Positions 1-10,048 of a DNA stretch of 64,000 bases are shown piece by piece. Numbering within the stretch: the first letter of the stretch is position 1; each line of letters opens with the position of its first letter. The stretch comes from Hippopus hippopus (lineage: Eukaryota; Mollusca; Bivalvia; Cardiida; Cardiidae), in the NCBI GenBank assembly GCA_946811185.2, contig OX328104.1, positions 45,926,505 to 45,990,504 of the forward strand, written 5' to 3'. The translations under genes were made by a program, and so were the position numbers. Below the pieces are notes generated by a model that saw nothing but the letters and a program-made list of their open reading frames with translations, was not told the DNA's origin and did not search any database.

Positions 1-189
1 CTAATAAATTGACATTGAATCAATCCAGAACTATGTGACTAAATTAATGTAATGAAAACCATATTTCGCGTTTATAGTTTACTACATATACATGTATATT
101 TTTTCTGTGAGGGGTGGCATTTTTGTGGTTGATAAACCCAGTCCAACGTAAAGTAACTTTCCTTCCTACACACTAATCTAGTTTATCAT

Positions 190-385
190 TTAACCCTTTA
201 CAAAACCATCCTATATTTTGACGATCCTGATGAAAAGGCTTTTTGAAAACAGAATGGGAAAAGGAGAAAATGCTGGTAACTAGCATTTTCTCCTTTTCTC
301 ATGATGTTTTCGACCATTTCAAAGACAGGTCCTATTATTCTTGTCACATTTGATTTGTCGTCTTCAAAAAGCATACGTTGCTGTA
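190..385 (-). mobile_element. Pal-F MITE copy, right part lost
   Basis: It starts at a TTAA (190-193) followed by CCCTTTACAAAACCATCC, a match to the Pal-F end. The family hairpin (GGAGAAAATGCTGG with its complement) lies at about 258-296. The inner part TTTGATTTGTCGTCT follows, and the copy runs into a GAT-rich simple repeat before its right end. Confidence 0.7.
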
Positions 386-386
386 A

Positions 387-453
387 TTGATGATGATGGT
401 GAGGGGGAGGATGATGACGTCGACGATAATGATGATGATGATGATGATGATGG
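387..453. repeat. GAT/ATG trinucleotide repeat
   Basis: Imperfect (GAT)n, purest at 428-452. Read on the minus strand it gives a histidine-rich ORF, which is an artefact of the repeat and not a gene. Confidence 0.9.
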
Positions 454-964
454 GAGCCTTTTGTATATAATATCCTTATCAACACAATCGTTATAATATG
501 GCGTGTACACAACATTTACCTCATATAAAAGCGCTAGGTCTCAGAAAAATACTCAAGGCGGAGCATAAAAGGGAAGAGGAATGAGAAAAATATGTTTTGA
601 TTGTCTAGAAAATGAGGTCTAATACAGATATGCAAATTTATTCCATGCATATAGCACACTTGTCTGAAGGTCTAAGTGATAGAAAATTGATAAGCGGTAA
701 GTCATTGATAAAGGCAATAAGTAATAGGAGAAAGTTTTAGCGATATATAACGTTCATAATTACGTGAACTGCCTTCGACATTTTTTTTCCCCAGTCTTGC
801 AGCAAAGAACCCTGTACAAAAAGTATTTCCGCCTTAGAAAGTAAAATCAAGACATCATTCATAAAACTCTCTACTAGAATACAAAATCTTGGGCTTGTTC
901 TTGGTTAAATTGTTTGCTCTCGAAGTACAGGTTATGAGTTGCTTAGACGACAAACAGCCTTACG
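454..964. other. No recognisable feature
   Basis: AT-rich sequence with stops in all frames. I see no repeat family member, RNA gene or exon-like reading. Confidence 0.5.
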
Positions 965-1045
965 GTTAAAGGTGGCACAAACGATAACATTTGTCTTTGA
1001 AAAGGTTGAAAACATAGTGGAAAAAAAGGGAAATTTCCCGACTTG
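965..1045 (+). mobile_element. Pal-F fragment
   Basis: Contains ATTTGTCTTTGAAAAGGTTGAAAACA and the left arm of a decayed hairpin, matching the middle of Pal-F. Neither terminus is present. Confidence 0.4.
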
Positions 1046-1229
1046 ATTATTGAAGAAATACCATTATACGGTTTATTTATGTGTATAGGGATTAAACATA
1101 ATTATTACTGAATTCTCATCCTACGGGAAACAAAAAGAAGCGACCATTAGGTTAAATACGACATAAAATGTCTGATTGTCAAGCAGTTTGAACTGTAGTT
1201 TGACCTCAAATCTATGGAGAAAAGGAAAT

Positions 1230-1501
1230 GAGTCATGCTCTGACAAAAGGAGGCTTAATGCATCTCCGTGATGTATTATATACAAAGCAGGTCATGTTCG
1301 TGGATCTATAAAATTCATTTATCTAACAACCGACTGAATCATGAGGTAAACTACATGTAGTAAACTGGTCCTTACACTTGCAGAAAAATGATCAAATAGC
1401 AAAAAGTTTCGGCCCAGGTCAGCCTGCGCGAACTGCGCAGGCTGACCTGCGTCGATACTTTTTGTAGATGCACTAGGCCCCCTTTTCAATAAGCATGGCT
1501 C
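1230..1501 (+). mobile_element. Pal-A MITE, full length
   Basis: The ends are GAGTCATGCTC and GCATGGCTC. The inner landmarks are TTAATGCATCTCCGTGATG on the left, CAACCGACTGAATCATGAGG in the middle, and the GC-rich palindrome AGCCTGCGCGAACTGCGCAG near 1421-1440. No ORF is present. It is non-autonomous, and its partner transposase is unknown. Confidence 0.85.
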
Positions 1502-1692
1502 CTACATAAAGACTGTTTTCTGTGTATAGGGGTTAAATATATAATTGAATTCACATCGAGGTTTCCGACGGTAAAAAAAAAAAACATGGTAGCATGGACC
1601 ATTATGGCAAAAAACCTACCTAAACGTGATTATAGACTTTAAAGCGCCTTTGGGAAATCATTCATTTCTCAAACTATAACTCTCTATTTTCA

Positions 1693-1895
1693 CCCTTAGG
1701 CTACTAAGTGCGACTCGAGGACCTTTTGCGGACAGGGTAGATTCAGATCAGACTGCACAGAACGTGCAGTCTGATCTTGGATCTACACTGTCCGGCACGG
1801 AGATATTTTTCCCCATATAAACATTTAAAGTAACAGCATTTGGGCTTTACCATCGGCTTCAAAGTTTCATTTCGTGTATTGAACAGATTAAGGAT
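1693..1895 (+). mobile_element. Pal-B MITE, near full length
   Basis: Starts CCCTTAGGCTAC and carries the core palindrome (arms CAGACTGCACAG / CGTGCAGTCTG) at about 1748-1777. It ends in a decayed GATTAAGGATT. The flanking TTAA expected for the family is not preserved. Confidence 0.8.
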
Positions 1896-1932
1896 TCACC
1901 CCTGTGAATGCTAGACGCTGGTAATAGCGTCA

Positions 1933-2003
1933 TATCGGACAATATAGAGTCAAAATCAGACAGCACGTTCTGTGCAGTCTGATCTTGGACCTTCATTGTA
2001 CGT
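1933..2003. mobile_element. Pal-B core only
   Basis: Only the palindrome (CAGACAGCACGTTCTGTGCAG) and its flanks up to the TCGGACA / TGTACG borders are present. This is a short Pal-B derivative or subfamily. Confidence 0.55.
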
Positions 2004-2179
2004 CAACTATGTGGATATTCGAGTAAAACAGCTTTTATAGATTGCAGTACATCGCTTATTTTGACTAAATGAGTTTGTTCGATTACTTAAGACTCGAAGG
2101 CTCAGACTATCTTGCTCTACATCTTCTTAAACTAGACGGTTTTTTTTCCTGGTTTTGTAATAAATTTCAGCAAGTTGTT

Positions 2180-2585
2180 CAACTCCTTGCCAAATGCCAA
2201 AATTTTGGACTGATTAAAACTGAAAGCATTTGCAGACAACAAATTTAATGTTACCAAAAGGATAATTTCTGTCTTTGATACACTAAAAATTGAGAAAAGT
2301 AGAAAATGCTGGTAAATAGCATTTTCTCTTTTTCAAACACTGTTTTCAAAAACATTCTCTAAAGTTAGAGAAAGTAAGGATGATTTTTGTCTTTGATACG
2401 TAGAAAACTTTGTGAAAAAGAGAAAATGCCAGTATTTTCACCATTTCCCACAATGATTTTGAAAAACCTCCTCATTAGAAAGAATAGGATAGAAAACAAT
2501 GTGTGAAGAGGAAAAAATGCTGGTCACCAACATTTTCTCCTTTTCCCACAATTTTGTTAAAACCTTCCTTTTCTGAATCGTTAAA
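2180..2585 (+). mobile_element. Pal-F copy with three hairpins
   Basis: The left end is like Pal-F (CTCCTTGCCAAATG). The hairpin module then occurs three times (about 2293-2345, 2410-2460, 2500-2560), each preceded by a diverged GATAGGGTAGAAAACA-like sequence. It ends at GAATCGTTAAAC. This is either an internal module amplification or stacked copies. Confidence 0.6.
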
Positions 2586-2766
2586 CATTCTGAAGAACAT
2601 TCTTAGTCTTTACATTTGAGACTTCCTAAATTTGAAAGTAACACAACTTCTGATTGGCTTAACGAAATGGTTTAGCTAGTCAGAAGTTGTTTTGCTTTCA
2701 AATTTAAAAAAAAATTCTTGAGAATAAGACTAGAAAGTTCTTAAGAATGTTTGGCGAATACGGATC
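2583..2766. mobile_element. Pal-D foldback MITE
   Basis: The arms pair across the whole element: AACATTCTGAAGAACATTC on the left and TTCTTAAGAATGTTTGGCGAA on the right. The apex is AACTTCTGATTGGCTTAACG with its complement. Confidence 0.75.
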
Positions 2767-2870
2767 TAGGCCTTTTAAAGACATACCGCCGACTATTACA
2801 ATTGACAACAAGGAGAAATAGTGAAAGAAAAGTTGTTTAAATCTTTCGCTGCCATCTAATTTTTATGCAT

Positions 2871-3157
2871 GGTTTTTAACCCGTTTTCAACATTATTTCA
2901 ATTATATTGCGGCTGCCAGTACACCTATCCATGCTTTCCTGCAGTTTCCTAATCACTACTCCGCACAATGTTCTTCCCAAGCAAGTGACTGCTTTCCCAC
3001 ATAACCATAGTATAAACAGAGATCAGGGGTGAGAGAGGAATGAATCCTGTCGCAATGGCTGTCATTAATCCTCGGAAAGAAATTTGATTGGGTTTCGAAC
3101 CAGCGACCCCCTGATCTCAAGTCGTGCAAGTAACCGACTGAGCTACCGGGGTCTGCA
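2871..3157 (-). mobile_element. tRNA-derived SINE, full length
   Basis: Read on the minus strand, a tRNA-like head (GGTAGCTCAGTCGGTTA ... GCTGGTTCGAAACCC) lies at about 3090-3157. A body with GGGAAAGCAGTCACTTGC and a tail GGATAGGTGTACTGGCAGCC follow. It resembles the molluscan RUDI/V-SINE type from memory. Pol III A and B boxes are visible in the head. Confidence 0.75.
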
Positions 3158-3573
3158 ATGTGGATCAATAATGATGATGATGATAATTTTAATAAATAAT
3201 TCAAAATGTTCTTACAATGTTTAGAAGCTAGAGTCCACAAATATAATTCCTCACAGAAAATTTAGAATCACAACTTCATTTCCCGTGCGCTAAACACAAC
3301 ACAATACAAACTACTATTATACTGAATTGATATTGTATATATCACATTTTTTCTCACTATAGTAATTCCCACGTCTGACACAAATATCAAAAACTAGTTC
3401 TGTTTGTTTGCTGGCGGGAATCAAAAACAAATCCCTCCGCCACAGTCCAGACGATAAAAAAAGAAGCACTTCGATTCCAATTTTTGCACTACTTGCTTGG
3501 TGCTGGTCGACAACTTGTGATACACTAGCAAACGCGGGATTTTTTTTCCAATACTACCCGCTTAGTTTTTTTT
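3158..3573. other. No recognisable feature
   Basis: AT-rich, with one A-rich and several T-rich runs. I see no repeat family or coding signal. Confidence 0.4.
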
Positions 3574-3775
3574 TTAACCATTTACCACACAATTCCGAGT
3601 TTTAACTATTTGACAAAGTTAGCATTTTGAAAACATTGTGGGAAAAGGAGAAAGTGCTGGTACATTGTTTTATAACCTAATTAGGTCAAATTTCTTTATT
3701 TTGACCACCTTTAATTTGTCGTCTGCAAATGCTTTCAATTTGCACCAGTCTAAAATTTTGTTGGCTGGTGAAGTA
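3574..3775 (-). mobile_element. Pal-F copy
   Basis: TTAA (3574-3577) plus CCATTTACCACACAATTCCG forms the end. The left hairpin arm GGAGAAAGTGCTGG is present, but most of the right arm is lost. The inner TTTAATTTGTCGTCTGCAAATG follows. Confidence 0.65.
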
Positions 3776-3832
3776 GATTATTGCGTATTCAAAGCATTTA
3801 TAGACTACAAAATTAACTGAATATCAAATGAT

Positions 3833-3950
3833 TGAATTTGTCTTAAGAAGGATAGGAAAAGAATTGAGAAAAGGAAAAAATCTTGGTCACTAGTATTTTC
3901 TCCTGTTCCCACAATGTTTTTAAAAACCTTTTTGCAACGAGTATTGTTAA
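3833..3950 (+). mobile_element. Pal-F right half
   Basis: ATTTGTCTTAAGAAGGATAG leads into a full hairpin (TTGGTCACTAGTATTTTCTCC) and AATGTTTTTAAAAACC. Both termini are missing. Confidence 0.5.
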
Positions 3951-4052
3951 AAAAGGGTATATAAAAGAGGTAAACAATCGCTTGCAGTCCCTTCTCAAAC
4001 ACAATTGGACAATTGACGTTATGATTCTGATTTAATTATTAACACTATATTT

Positions 4053-4140
4053 GAGCCATGCTCTATGAAATAGGGTTTAAATGCACCTGCAAACAGTACT
4101 GACACAGGTCAGTCCGCGCAGGCTGACCTGGGTCGAAACC
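4053..4140 (-). mobile_element. Pal-A fragment
   Basis: GAGCCATGCTCTATGAAA is followed by TTTAAATGCACCTGC and the GC palindrome GTCAGTCCGCGCAGGCTGAC. The element stops there and a tetranucleotide repeat takes over. Confidence 0.7.
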
Positions 4141-4256
4141 TTCTGTCCGTCCGTCCGTCCATCCGTCAATCCATCTACCCATCCAGCCATCAAACCATCC
4201 ATCAAGCCAGCGGGCCAGCCATCCGTCAATGCATCCATCTAACAACCCATCCACCT
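4141..4256. repeat. CCGT/CCAT tetranucleotide repeat
   Basis: Diverged (CCRT)n with the purest stretch at its left, CCGTCCGTCCGTCCATCC. It borders the truncated Pal-A on one side and the minisatellite element on the other. Confidence 0.85.
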
Positions 4257-4280
4257 TGGCTGCAAACAACCTGCCCTTAT

Positions 4281-4857
4281 GGAACACCATAACTGTCTTG
4301 TGTTGTCCTAAAACATTTCTTTATGTGATAATTTAGATCGTCTAGTCGTTTTTTTATTCCATTATTTCATATATACGTTACGAGGTGTGGTCTTTGCATT
4401 ACGTTATGTGGTCTTTATATTACGTGATGGTGTTTAAAGATTACGTTATGGTGTTAAATTGTTATGTCATGTAGTTTCCTCATTACCTTATGTAGTATTC
4501 TTATTACGTTGTGGGGATATTATATGACGTGATGTGGCATTGAGATTAGGTTATGGTGTTTTCCTTTATCATGATGATGTCTTTTAAATACACCATGTTA
4601 TTAAATTGTTATGTCATGTAGTTTTCGCATTACGTTTGGTAGTCTTCGTATTACGTTGTGTTGTTATTATATTACGTGATGTGGTTTTGAAATTACGTTA
4701 TGGCCTTTTCCTTAATCATAATGATTCTTTTTATTACATTGTATGGTAAAATTGTTGTATCATGCAGTTTTTACATTACGTTTTGTAGTATTCTTATTAC
4801 GTTGTGTGGTTATTATATGACGTGGTGTTGTTTTGAGATAATGTTATGGTCATTATT
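4281..4857 (+). repeat. TTACGTTATGTGGT minisatellite element, copy 1
   Basis: An array of about 14 irregular units built on ATTACGTTATGTGGTCTTT, with a unique leader GAACACCATAACTGTCTTGT. The leader and array recur inverted at 8957-9375, so they form one mobile unit and not a local slippage product. In both places the array end abuts a Pal-F copy. Confidence 0.75.
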
Positions 4858-5033
4858 TATGAAAGCATTGTGAGCAAAGGAGAAAGTGCTTTTGTAAGCA
4901 ATTTTTCTTTTTTCCCACAATGCTTTCTACTAAGTAAGATACTTATTTTACCAAGTACACAATCGCTTTGAATTTTCGTGTGCAACTTTTATTTTGGACA
5001 GGTCTGAAATTTTGTCGTTTGGTAATGGGTTAA
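4858..5033 (-). mobile_element. Pal-F copy
   Basis: A hairpin with GGAGAAAGTGC and its partner is followed by a right end ATTTTGTCGTTTGGTAATGGG and TTAA (5030-5033). The left end is replaced by the minisatellite element. Confidence 0.65.
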
Positions 5034-5069
5034 TATATCGAAGAATGAAAACATTTGATATATAATCGA

Positions 5070-5432
5070 TGGCTATTTCGTAATAATTATTTCGTAATTA
5101 CGAAATAATATTACCAGTTCGTATATTCAAAAAGGCCACGTAGCCTTGAATTCCATTATTGACTGGTGTTAATGCCGCTGTCATCATTATTCTATCTATA
5201 TCTAGGCAAAAACATAATGAAACGTACTCTGTGAAATTGGTGCATAATGCATTTGAGAAAAAAATCGGCGCAGTCCGCGAAAGCTGACATGGGCCGTAAC
5301 TTTTCGATATCTTCAATAAATTATTTCGTTGTTTTGAAATACTATTTTGTCTTTACCAAATACTACTTTTCGTAAATACAAAATATTATTTCGTAAAGAC
5401 GAAATAATATTTCGTAAAAACGAAATAAAGTG
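5070..5432. repeat. TTTCGTAA / TTACGAAA inverted-motif element
   Basis: The octamer TTTCGTAA or its complement recurs in clusters at about 5070-5120 and 5320-5432, in alternating orientation, so each cluster can fold. Between them is a small Pal-A remnant (GCGCAGTCCGCGAAAGCTGACATGGGCC, 5267-5294). It may be a MITE whose ends are the two clusters. Confidence 0.45.
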
Positions 5433-6044
5433 AGAAATTTGCATATTAAAAAAAAGTCGAGCATGTCCCTTTAGGGGTTCCGTAAAACTCTGTAACAATC
5501 TACTGTCAAAAATATTTTTGATGGTGAAATGCTCAAGTTGTACTAATGAAGCACTACACATTGTCTTATTGATGAAAGGATTTTTGAAAACAATTTAATA
5601 CAAGTGTCATGTGAAAAAAATGTGTACTATTAAGACCAAGGATAGCTGATAAAGACAAGCTTGTCCAGTTGCATTTTGGATAGTTTTGAAACATGTTTAA
5701 CAATTGTTCTGGCTGATGAACAAATGTGATGCAATTGTGAACAAAATGTGTGAATTTTTTTTCTTTGGAAACACTGGTGACCTTTTTTACAAAGTGCTTG
5801 TGTAATTTGTATCCATTTACAAATAGGTTAGGCTTATTTTTTTCCCCCACAAAACAATGTTGGGGTGTGGGTGCGTTAAATAGGGGTTACTTTTTTGGTT
5901 GGTCCAAGGACCATCCACCAATTCTTTGCGTCTTTTTCAGCTCAATTTCCCAACAACTGTTGAACTTCTTTTACTCAAATTTCATACATTTTAAATATGA
6001 AGCAAAGATATGCGTGTTGGATTTTGGTTAGATATGTATGATCG
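5433..6044. other. No recognisable feature
   Basis: AT-rich single-copy-looking DNA. The longer readings (5566-5850 minus, 5750-6031 plus) are low-complexity and overlap each other, so I do not call them genes. Confidence 0.45.
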
Positions 6045-6112
6045 TAAGCTTTGCTGGCCAAAGGCCAGAAGACCTTGTGCGATGGCGTGTTTCCCGTCCT
6101 TCCATCTGTTTG
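6045..6112 (+). mobile_element. H1 Helentron-like left-end fragment
   Basis: TAAGCTTTGCTGGCCAAAGGCCAG matches the H1 start (AGCTCCACTGGCCGAAGGCCAG), followed by GCGATGGCGTG and CCGTCC. It is cut off by a SINE. Confidence 0.6.
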
Positions 6113-6120
6113 TTTGTATT

Positions 6121-6342
6121 GGTTTTTACACCGTTTTGAACAATGTTCCAGTTATATCACGGCGAATTTCACTTATTAATGTGCTTCCTGGGTATCACTG
6201 TTACCAGGCTAAAGCTCTGAAATGTCTTGTCCAAGGACATACCCACATGACCAGAGGGGTGGTTTGGATTCAAAAGCGTGATCCATTACTCATCAAAAAG
6301 TCTGCATTACGAATCTTATGCCCAAACCACTACACCACAATA
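6121..6342 (-). mobile_element. tRNA-derived SINE
   Basis: Read on the minus strand: head GTGGTGTAGTGGTTTGGG, then GGACAAGACATTTCAGAGC, GCCTGGTAACAGTGATACCC and tail CCGTGATATAACTGGAACAT ending in GTGTAAAAACC. All are shared with the SINEs at 53.2 and 63.5 kb. Confidence 0.65.
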
Positions 6343-6598
6343 TCAGATCCTCTTTCACACATTGATCGTATTATCATAAGGAAGATACCTTTTGAAATTT
6401 GGATGATTCTGTAGGAAAACAAGGAATAAGGGGCCTAATGGAAATGTAATGAAAATGTTCTCGTTAATGCAATAATCGGCTTAGCCTACATTTTTCATTC
6501 GGTTTTCTTCAAACTTTAACAGAATGATCGTATCATCAGGAGAATGTTACTTCTTTGTAATTGGCTTGATTCCATCAGAAATCAACAAATAAAGTGCC

Positions 6599-6882
6599 TT
6601 TTTAGCTCAGCTTTTTTCGGAAAAAAAGTCAGGTATTGTCATCACCCTGGTGTCATCAATGTGGGTGTTGGCAAAACAAACTTTAACATCGGGCATATCT
6701 CTCTTATTAATGAAGATATGTACTTGAAACAAGGGATATGTATTCACTACCGAGAGAGCAACCTATACTTTCAAGGGAGATAACTTAATGCATTTTTGCA
6801 AGATTTATGCCCCTTTTTCGACATTTTTTTCACTATCCAGCACCTGCAGCTGAGCATGGCATCCGCGTGCAGTGCTCTTTTT
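6599..6882 (+). mobile_element. H3 Helentron-like element
   Basis: Starts TTTTTAGCTCAGCT and ends AGCTGAGC (6848-6855) followed by ATGGCATCCGCGTGCAGTGCTCTTTTT, so the subterminal repeats are complementary. It has CACCCTGGTGTCATC near the left end. No rolling-circle replicase is present, so the element is non-autonomous. Confidence 0.6.
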
Positions 6883-8741
6883 AGCTCACCTGAGCACAAC
6901 GTGCTCAAGGGGAGCTTTTAGGGTCACCCTGTGTCCCTCGTGCGTCGTCAACAATTTTTAGCTCCACTGGCCGAAGGCCAGAGAGCTATTGTCATGGCGT
7001 TGTGTCCGTCGTGCGTCCGTCCGTCCGTCCGTCCGTCCGTTCGTCCGTGCGTGCGTCCGTAAACTTTTTCTATAAAAAAACTTCTCCTCAGAAACTATTG
7101 ACTGGATTTTTACCAAATTTCACAGGAATGTTCCTTTGGTGGTCCTCTTTCAAATTCCTTCAAATAATTGTGTTCCATGAAGAATTCTGGTTGCCATGGC
7201 AACCAAAGTAAAAAACCTTTAAAAATCTTCTCCTCCCAAACCGCTATTTGGATAGCATTATTATTTTGCAGGAATGTTCCTTAGATACAGGTTTACAGAA
7301 TTCCTTAAAAAAAAAAAAGATCTGTCAAAAAACATGGCTTTTATGGGAGACTCATTTTCCTTTTATGGTATAAAGTAAAATCTTTGAAAAATTTCTTTTC
7401 TAAAACTATTCATTGGATTTCATTGTTGTTAGCTCCACTGGCTGAAGGCCAGCGAGCTATTGTCATGGCGTTGTGTCCGTCGTACGTCCGTGCGTGCGTC
7501 CGTGCGTGTGTGCGTGCGTCCGTCCGTCCGTTCGTTCGTCAGTTCGTCCGTGCGTGCCTGCGTCCGTAAACTTTTTCTTTAAAAAACTTCTCCTCAGAAA
7601 CTATTGACTGGATTTTTACCAAATTTCACAGGAATGTTCCTTTGGTGGTCCTCTTTCAAATTCCTTCAAATAATTGTGTTCCATGAAGAATTCTGGTTGC
7701 CATGGCAACCAAAGTAAAAAAACCTTTAAAAATCTTCTCCTCCCAAACCGCTATTTGGATAGCATTATTATTTTGCAGGAATGTTCCTTAGATACAGGTT
7801 TACAGAATTCCTTAAAAAAAAAAAAGATCTGTCAAAAAACATGGCTTTTATGGGAGACTCATTTTCCTTTTATGGTATAAAGTAAAATCTTTGAAAAATT
7901 TCTTCTCTAAAACTATTCATTGGATTTCATTGTTGTTTTGCAGGTAAGTTCCTATGGTGGTTGTCTACCAAATTGTTTCTTCAGTGAGCTAAAATGCAGG
8001 ATTGAATGATAATTGTAAAAAACTTCCTTTCGCCATTATAGAAATATCAGGCCTGTGGAGCGATACAGGCGCTCAAGCGCCTCTATTTTAAACATCATCT
8101 CCTCCTAAACCACTGGGATAATTTTAACCAAATTTGGCAGAAATGTTCCTTGGGAGGTCCTCTTTAAAAACTGTTCACAGAATTTGATTTCATCAAAAAC
8201 TCTGGTTGCCATGGCAACCAAATGGAATTTTCTAAGAATTCTTTAAAAATCTTCTCCTCTGAAACCGCTGGTCAGATTTTGAAATAATTTCACAGAGATG
8301 TTCCTTGGGTGACCCTTTTCAAAAGTTGTTCGCGAAATTTTGATCTGTCAAGAAACATGGCCCTGGTGACTGGGGGCTACTTGCACTATATGGACATGAA
8401 GAAATTCTTAAAAATTCTTCTTCTCTAAAACCGCTGGTCAGATTTTAAAATAATTTCACAGAGATGTTCCTTGGGTGAACCTTTTCAAAAAGTGTTCGCG
8501 AAATTTTCATCCAACAAGAAACATGGCTCTGATGGCTGTGGGCTATTTACACTATACGGACATGAAGAAATTCTTAAAAATTCTTCTTCTCTAAAACCGC
8601 TGGTCAGATTTTGAAATAATTTCACAGAAATGTTCCTTTGGTGACCCTTTTCAAAAAGTGTTCGCAAAATTTTGATCCATCAAGAAACATGGCTCTGATG
8701 AGGGGAGGCTACTTGCACTATACGGACATGAAGAAATTCTT
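6878..8741 (+). mobile_element. H2 Helentron-like element, interrupted and right-truncated
   Basis: The left end TTTTTAGCTCACCTGAGCAC lies at 6878-6897, directly against the H3 end. The sequence is split at 6956 by an H1 element and resumes at 8089 (AAACATCATCTCCTCCTAAA), matching the uninterrupted copy at 38.86 kb. Three modules of about 166 bp (AACCGCTGGTCAG at about 8262, 8429, 8595) follow. It ends where a Pal-F copy sits in its TTAA. Confidence 0.7.
6956..8088 (+). mobile_element. H1 Helentron-like element with internal duplication
   Basis: Starts TTTTTAGCTCCACTGGCC (A at 6960). A second H1 start at 7431 opens a near-identical copy of the first about 470 bp; only a few substitutions and length differences in the CCGT tract are seen. 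It ends GCCTGTGGAGC (8051-8061), a hairpin AGGCGCTCAAGCGCCT (8067-8082), then CTATTTT. It sits inside an H2 copy. No coding capacity is seen. Confidence 0.75.
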
Positions 8742-8743
8742 AA

Positions 8744-8956
8744 CCCTTTCCTAAACAAGCCCTGGTTTTTACGTGACTGCAGTACAAGTCTTTTGAAAAC
8801 ACTGTGGGAAAAGAAGAAATTGCTCGTGACGAGAAGTTTCTCCTCTCCCCACAGTGTTTTCTACCCTTTTGGAGAACTATCTGCCATTTTCATCAAGTTT
8901 GAAATTGTCGTCTGCAAACTCTTTCAGTTTGGAAGAGTCTAAAATTTCTCGTTTAT
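8744..8956 (-). mobile_element. Pal-F copy inserted at TTAA of H2
   Basis: TTAA (8740-8743) belongs to the H2 module sequence AAATTCTTAAAAATTC. After it come CCCTTTCCTAAACAAGCC, the hairpin, and TTGTCGTCTGCAAAC. The right end is replaced by the minisatellite element. Confidence 0.75.
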
Positions 8957-9375
8957 AACGTAATCTCAATGCCACATCACGTCATATAATATCCCCACAA
9001 CGTAATAAGAAGACTACATAAGGTAATGAGGAAACTATATGACATAACAATTTAATAACATAATGTATTAAAAAGACATCATCATGATAAAGGAAAACAC
9101 CATAACGTAATCTCAATACCACATCACGTCATATCATATGCCCACAACGTAATAAGAATACTACATAAGGTAATGAGGAAACTACATGACATAACAATTT
9201 AACACAATAACGTAATCTAAAAACACCATCACATAATGTAAAGACCACATAACGTAATGCTAAGACCACACTTCGTAACGCATATATGAAATAATGGAAT
9301 AAAAAAACGACTAGACGATCTAAAATATCACATAAAGAAATGTTTTAGGACAACATAAGACAGTTATGGCGTTCC
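8957..9375 (-). repeat. TTACGTTATGTGGT minisatellite element, copy 2 (inverted)
   Basis: Reverse-complement counterpart of 4281-4857, including the non-repetitive leader (CATAAGACAGTTATGGCGTTCC at 9354-9375). It has fewer units than copy 1. Confidence 0.75.
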
Positions 9376-9445
9376 ATATGCCTTCCTACCTGCCTGTCTA
9401 GTCGTCTGCCTTACCTACCAAACTGCATTACCTACCTACTTAGTA
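9376..9445. repeat. CCTA/CCTG tetranucleotide repeat
   Basis: Imperfect CCTTCCTACCTGCCTGTCTA and similar words. Like the first minisatellite copy, this one is bordered by a pyrimidine-rich tetranucleotide tract at its leader end. Confidence 0.6.
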
Positions 9446-9585
9446 CTGAATTTAAATACTTGTCAACTCATTGTCAGCACATTTTATTTGCTTGTATGAA
9501 TCTAGAATTAAGTTTAAAATGGTTTGTAACTGGGACCCCTGACATAAATGTTCAGAGGATTTTTTTTTCTTTGTTTGCTTTCTTT

Positions 9586-9875
9586 TGGTGTTTAACGCGG
9601 TTTTAAACATTACATCAGTAATATCTCGGCGACCAGTGTACCTATCCATGCATTTCTGGAGTTTGTTTCACCAGAGTTTCGCACATTATTTCCAAGTCAT
9701 TGAACGCTTTTCCTCATAATCATCGTCGAAACAATGTTCAGAGATGAGAGAGAAATGAATCCTGCCGCAACGACTGCAATCGATCCCCGGTAATAATTAA
9801 GCCGAGCTGTGAGAATCGAACCAGCGACCCTCTGGGTCTCAAGTTGTGTACTGAATGAGCTACAAGGCTCCCCCC
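9586..9875 (-). mobile_element. tRNA-derived SINE, full length
   Basis: On the minus strand: head with TTGTAGCTCATTCAGTA and GCTGGTTCGATTCTC-like B box region, body with AGAGATGAGAGAG in the opposite strand, and tail ATGGATAGGTACACTGGTCGCC to CCGCGTTAAACACC. Same layout as 2871-3157. Confidence 0.7.
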
Positions 9876-9886
9876 AGACAAAGAAA

Positions 9887-10022
9887 GTATTTTGGTTCTT
9901 TCTCTTGATTTATCAATACGAACATTTATCATAGATGCTCATTATAGAATACTCTCATCTAGACAAAAATGATAAATGTTCGCGACGTAATATGATTTAG
10001 AGAAGAAAGTGCTTTGTTTGTC
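9887..10022. mobile_element. Small foldback element
   Basis: GACAAAGAAAGTATTTTGG at the left pairs with GAAAGTGCTTTGTTTGTC at the right, and CGAACATTTATCAT pairs with ATGATAAATGTTCG at the apex. It is about 136 bp and belongs to no other family here. Confidence 0.5.
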
Positions 10023-10048
10023 TCTTTTACAAACGACAAAGGTTTCAG

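Noticed and set aside
198..515. Histidine-rich 105-residue ORF, minus strand
   Set aside because: The His run is the translation of a GAT/ATG simple repeat, and the rest is Pal-F sequence.
1416..1440. GC-rich hairpins as transcription terminators
   Set aside because: They are the inner palindromes of MITE families and recur in every copy. No transcript precedes them.
4063..4290. ORF with DGWxDGW repeats, minus strand
   Set aside because: Produced by the CCGT/CCAT tetranucleotide repeat.
7002..7569. Arg/Ser/Val-rich ORFs (SVRPSVRPSV), plus strand
   Set aside because: They translate the CCGT/GCGT tract at the left end of the H1 element.
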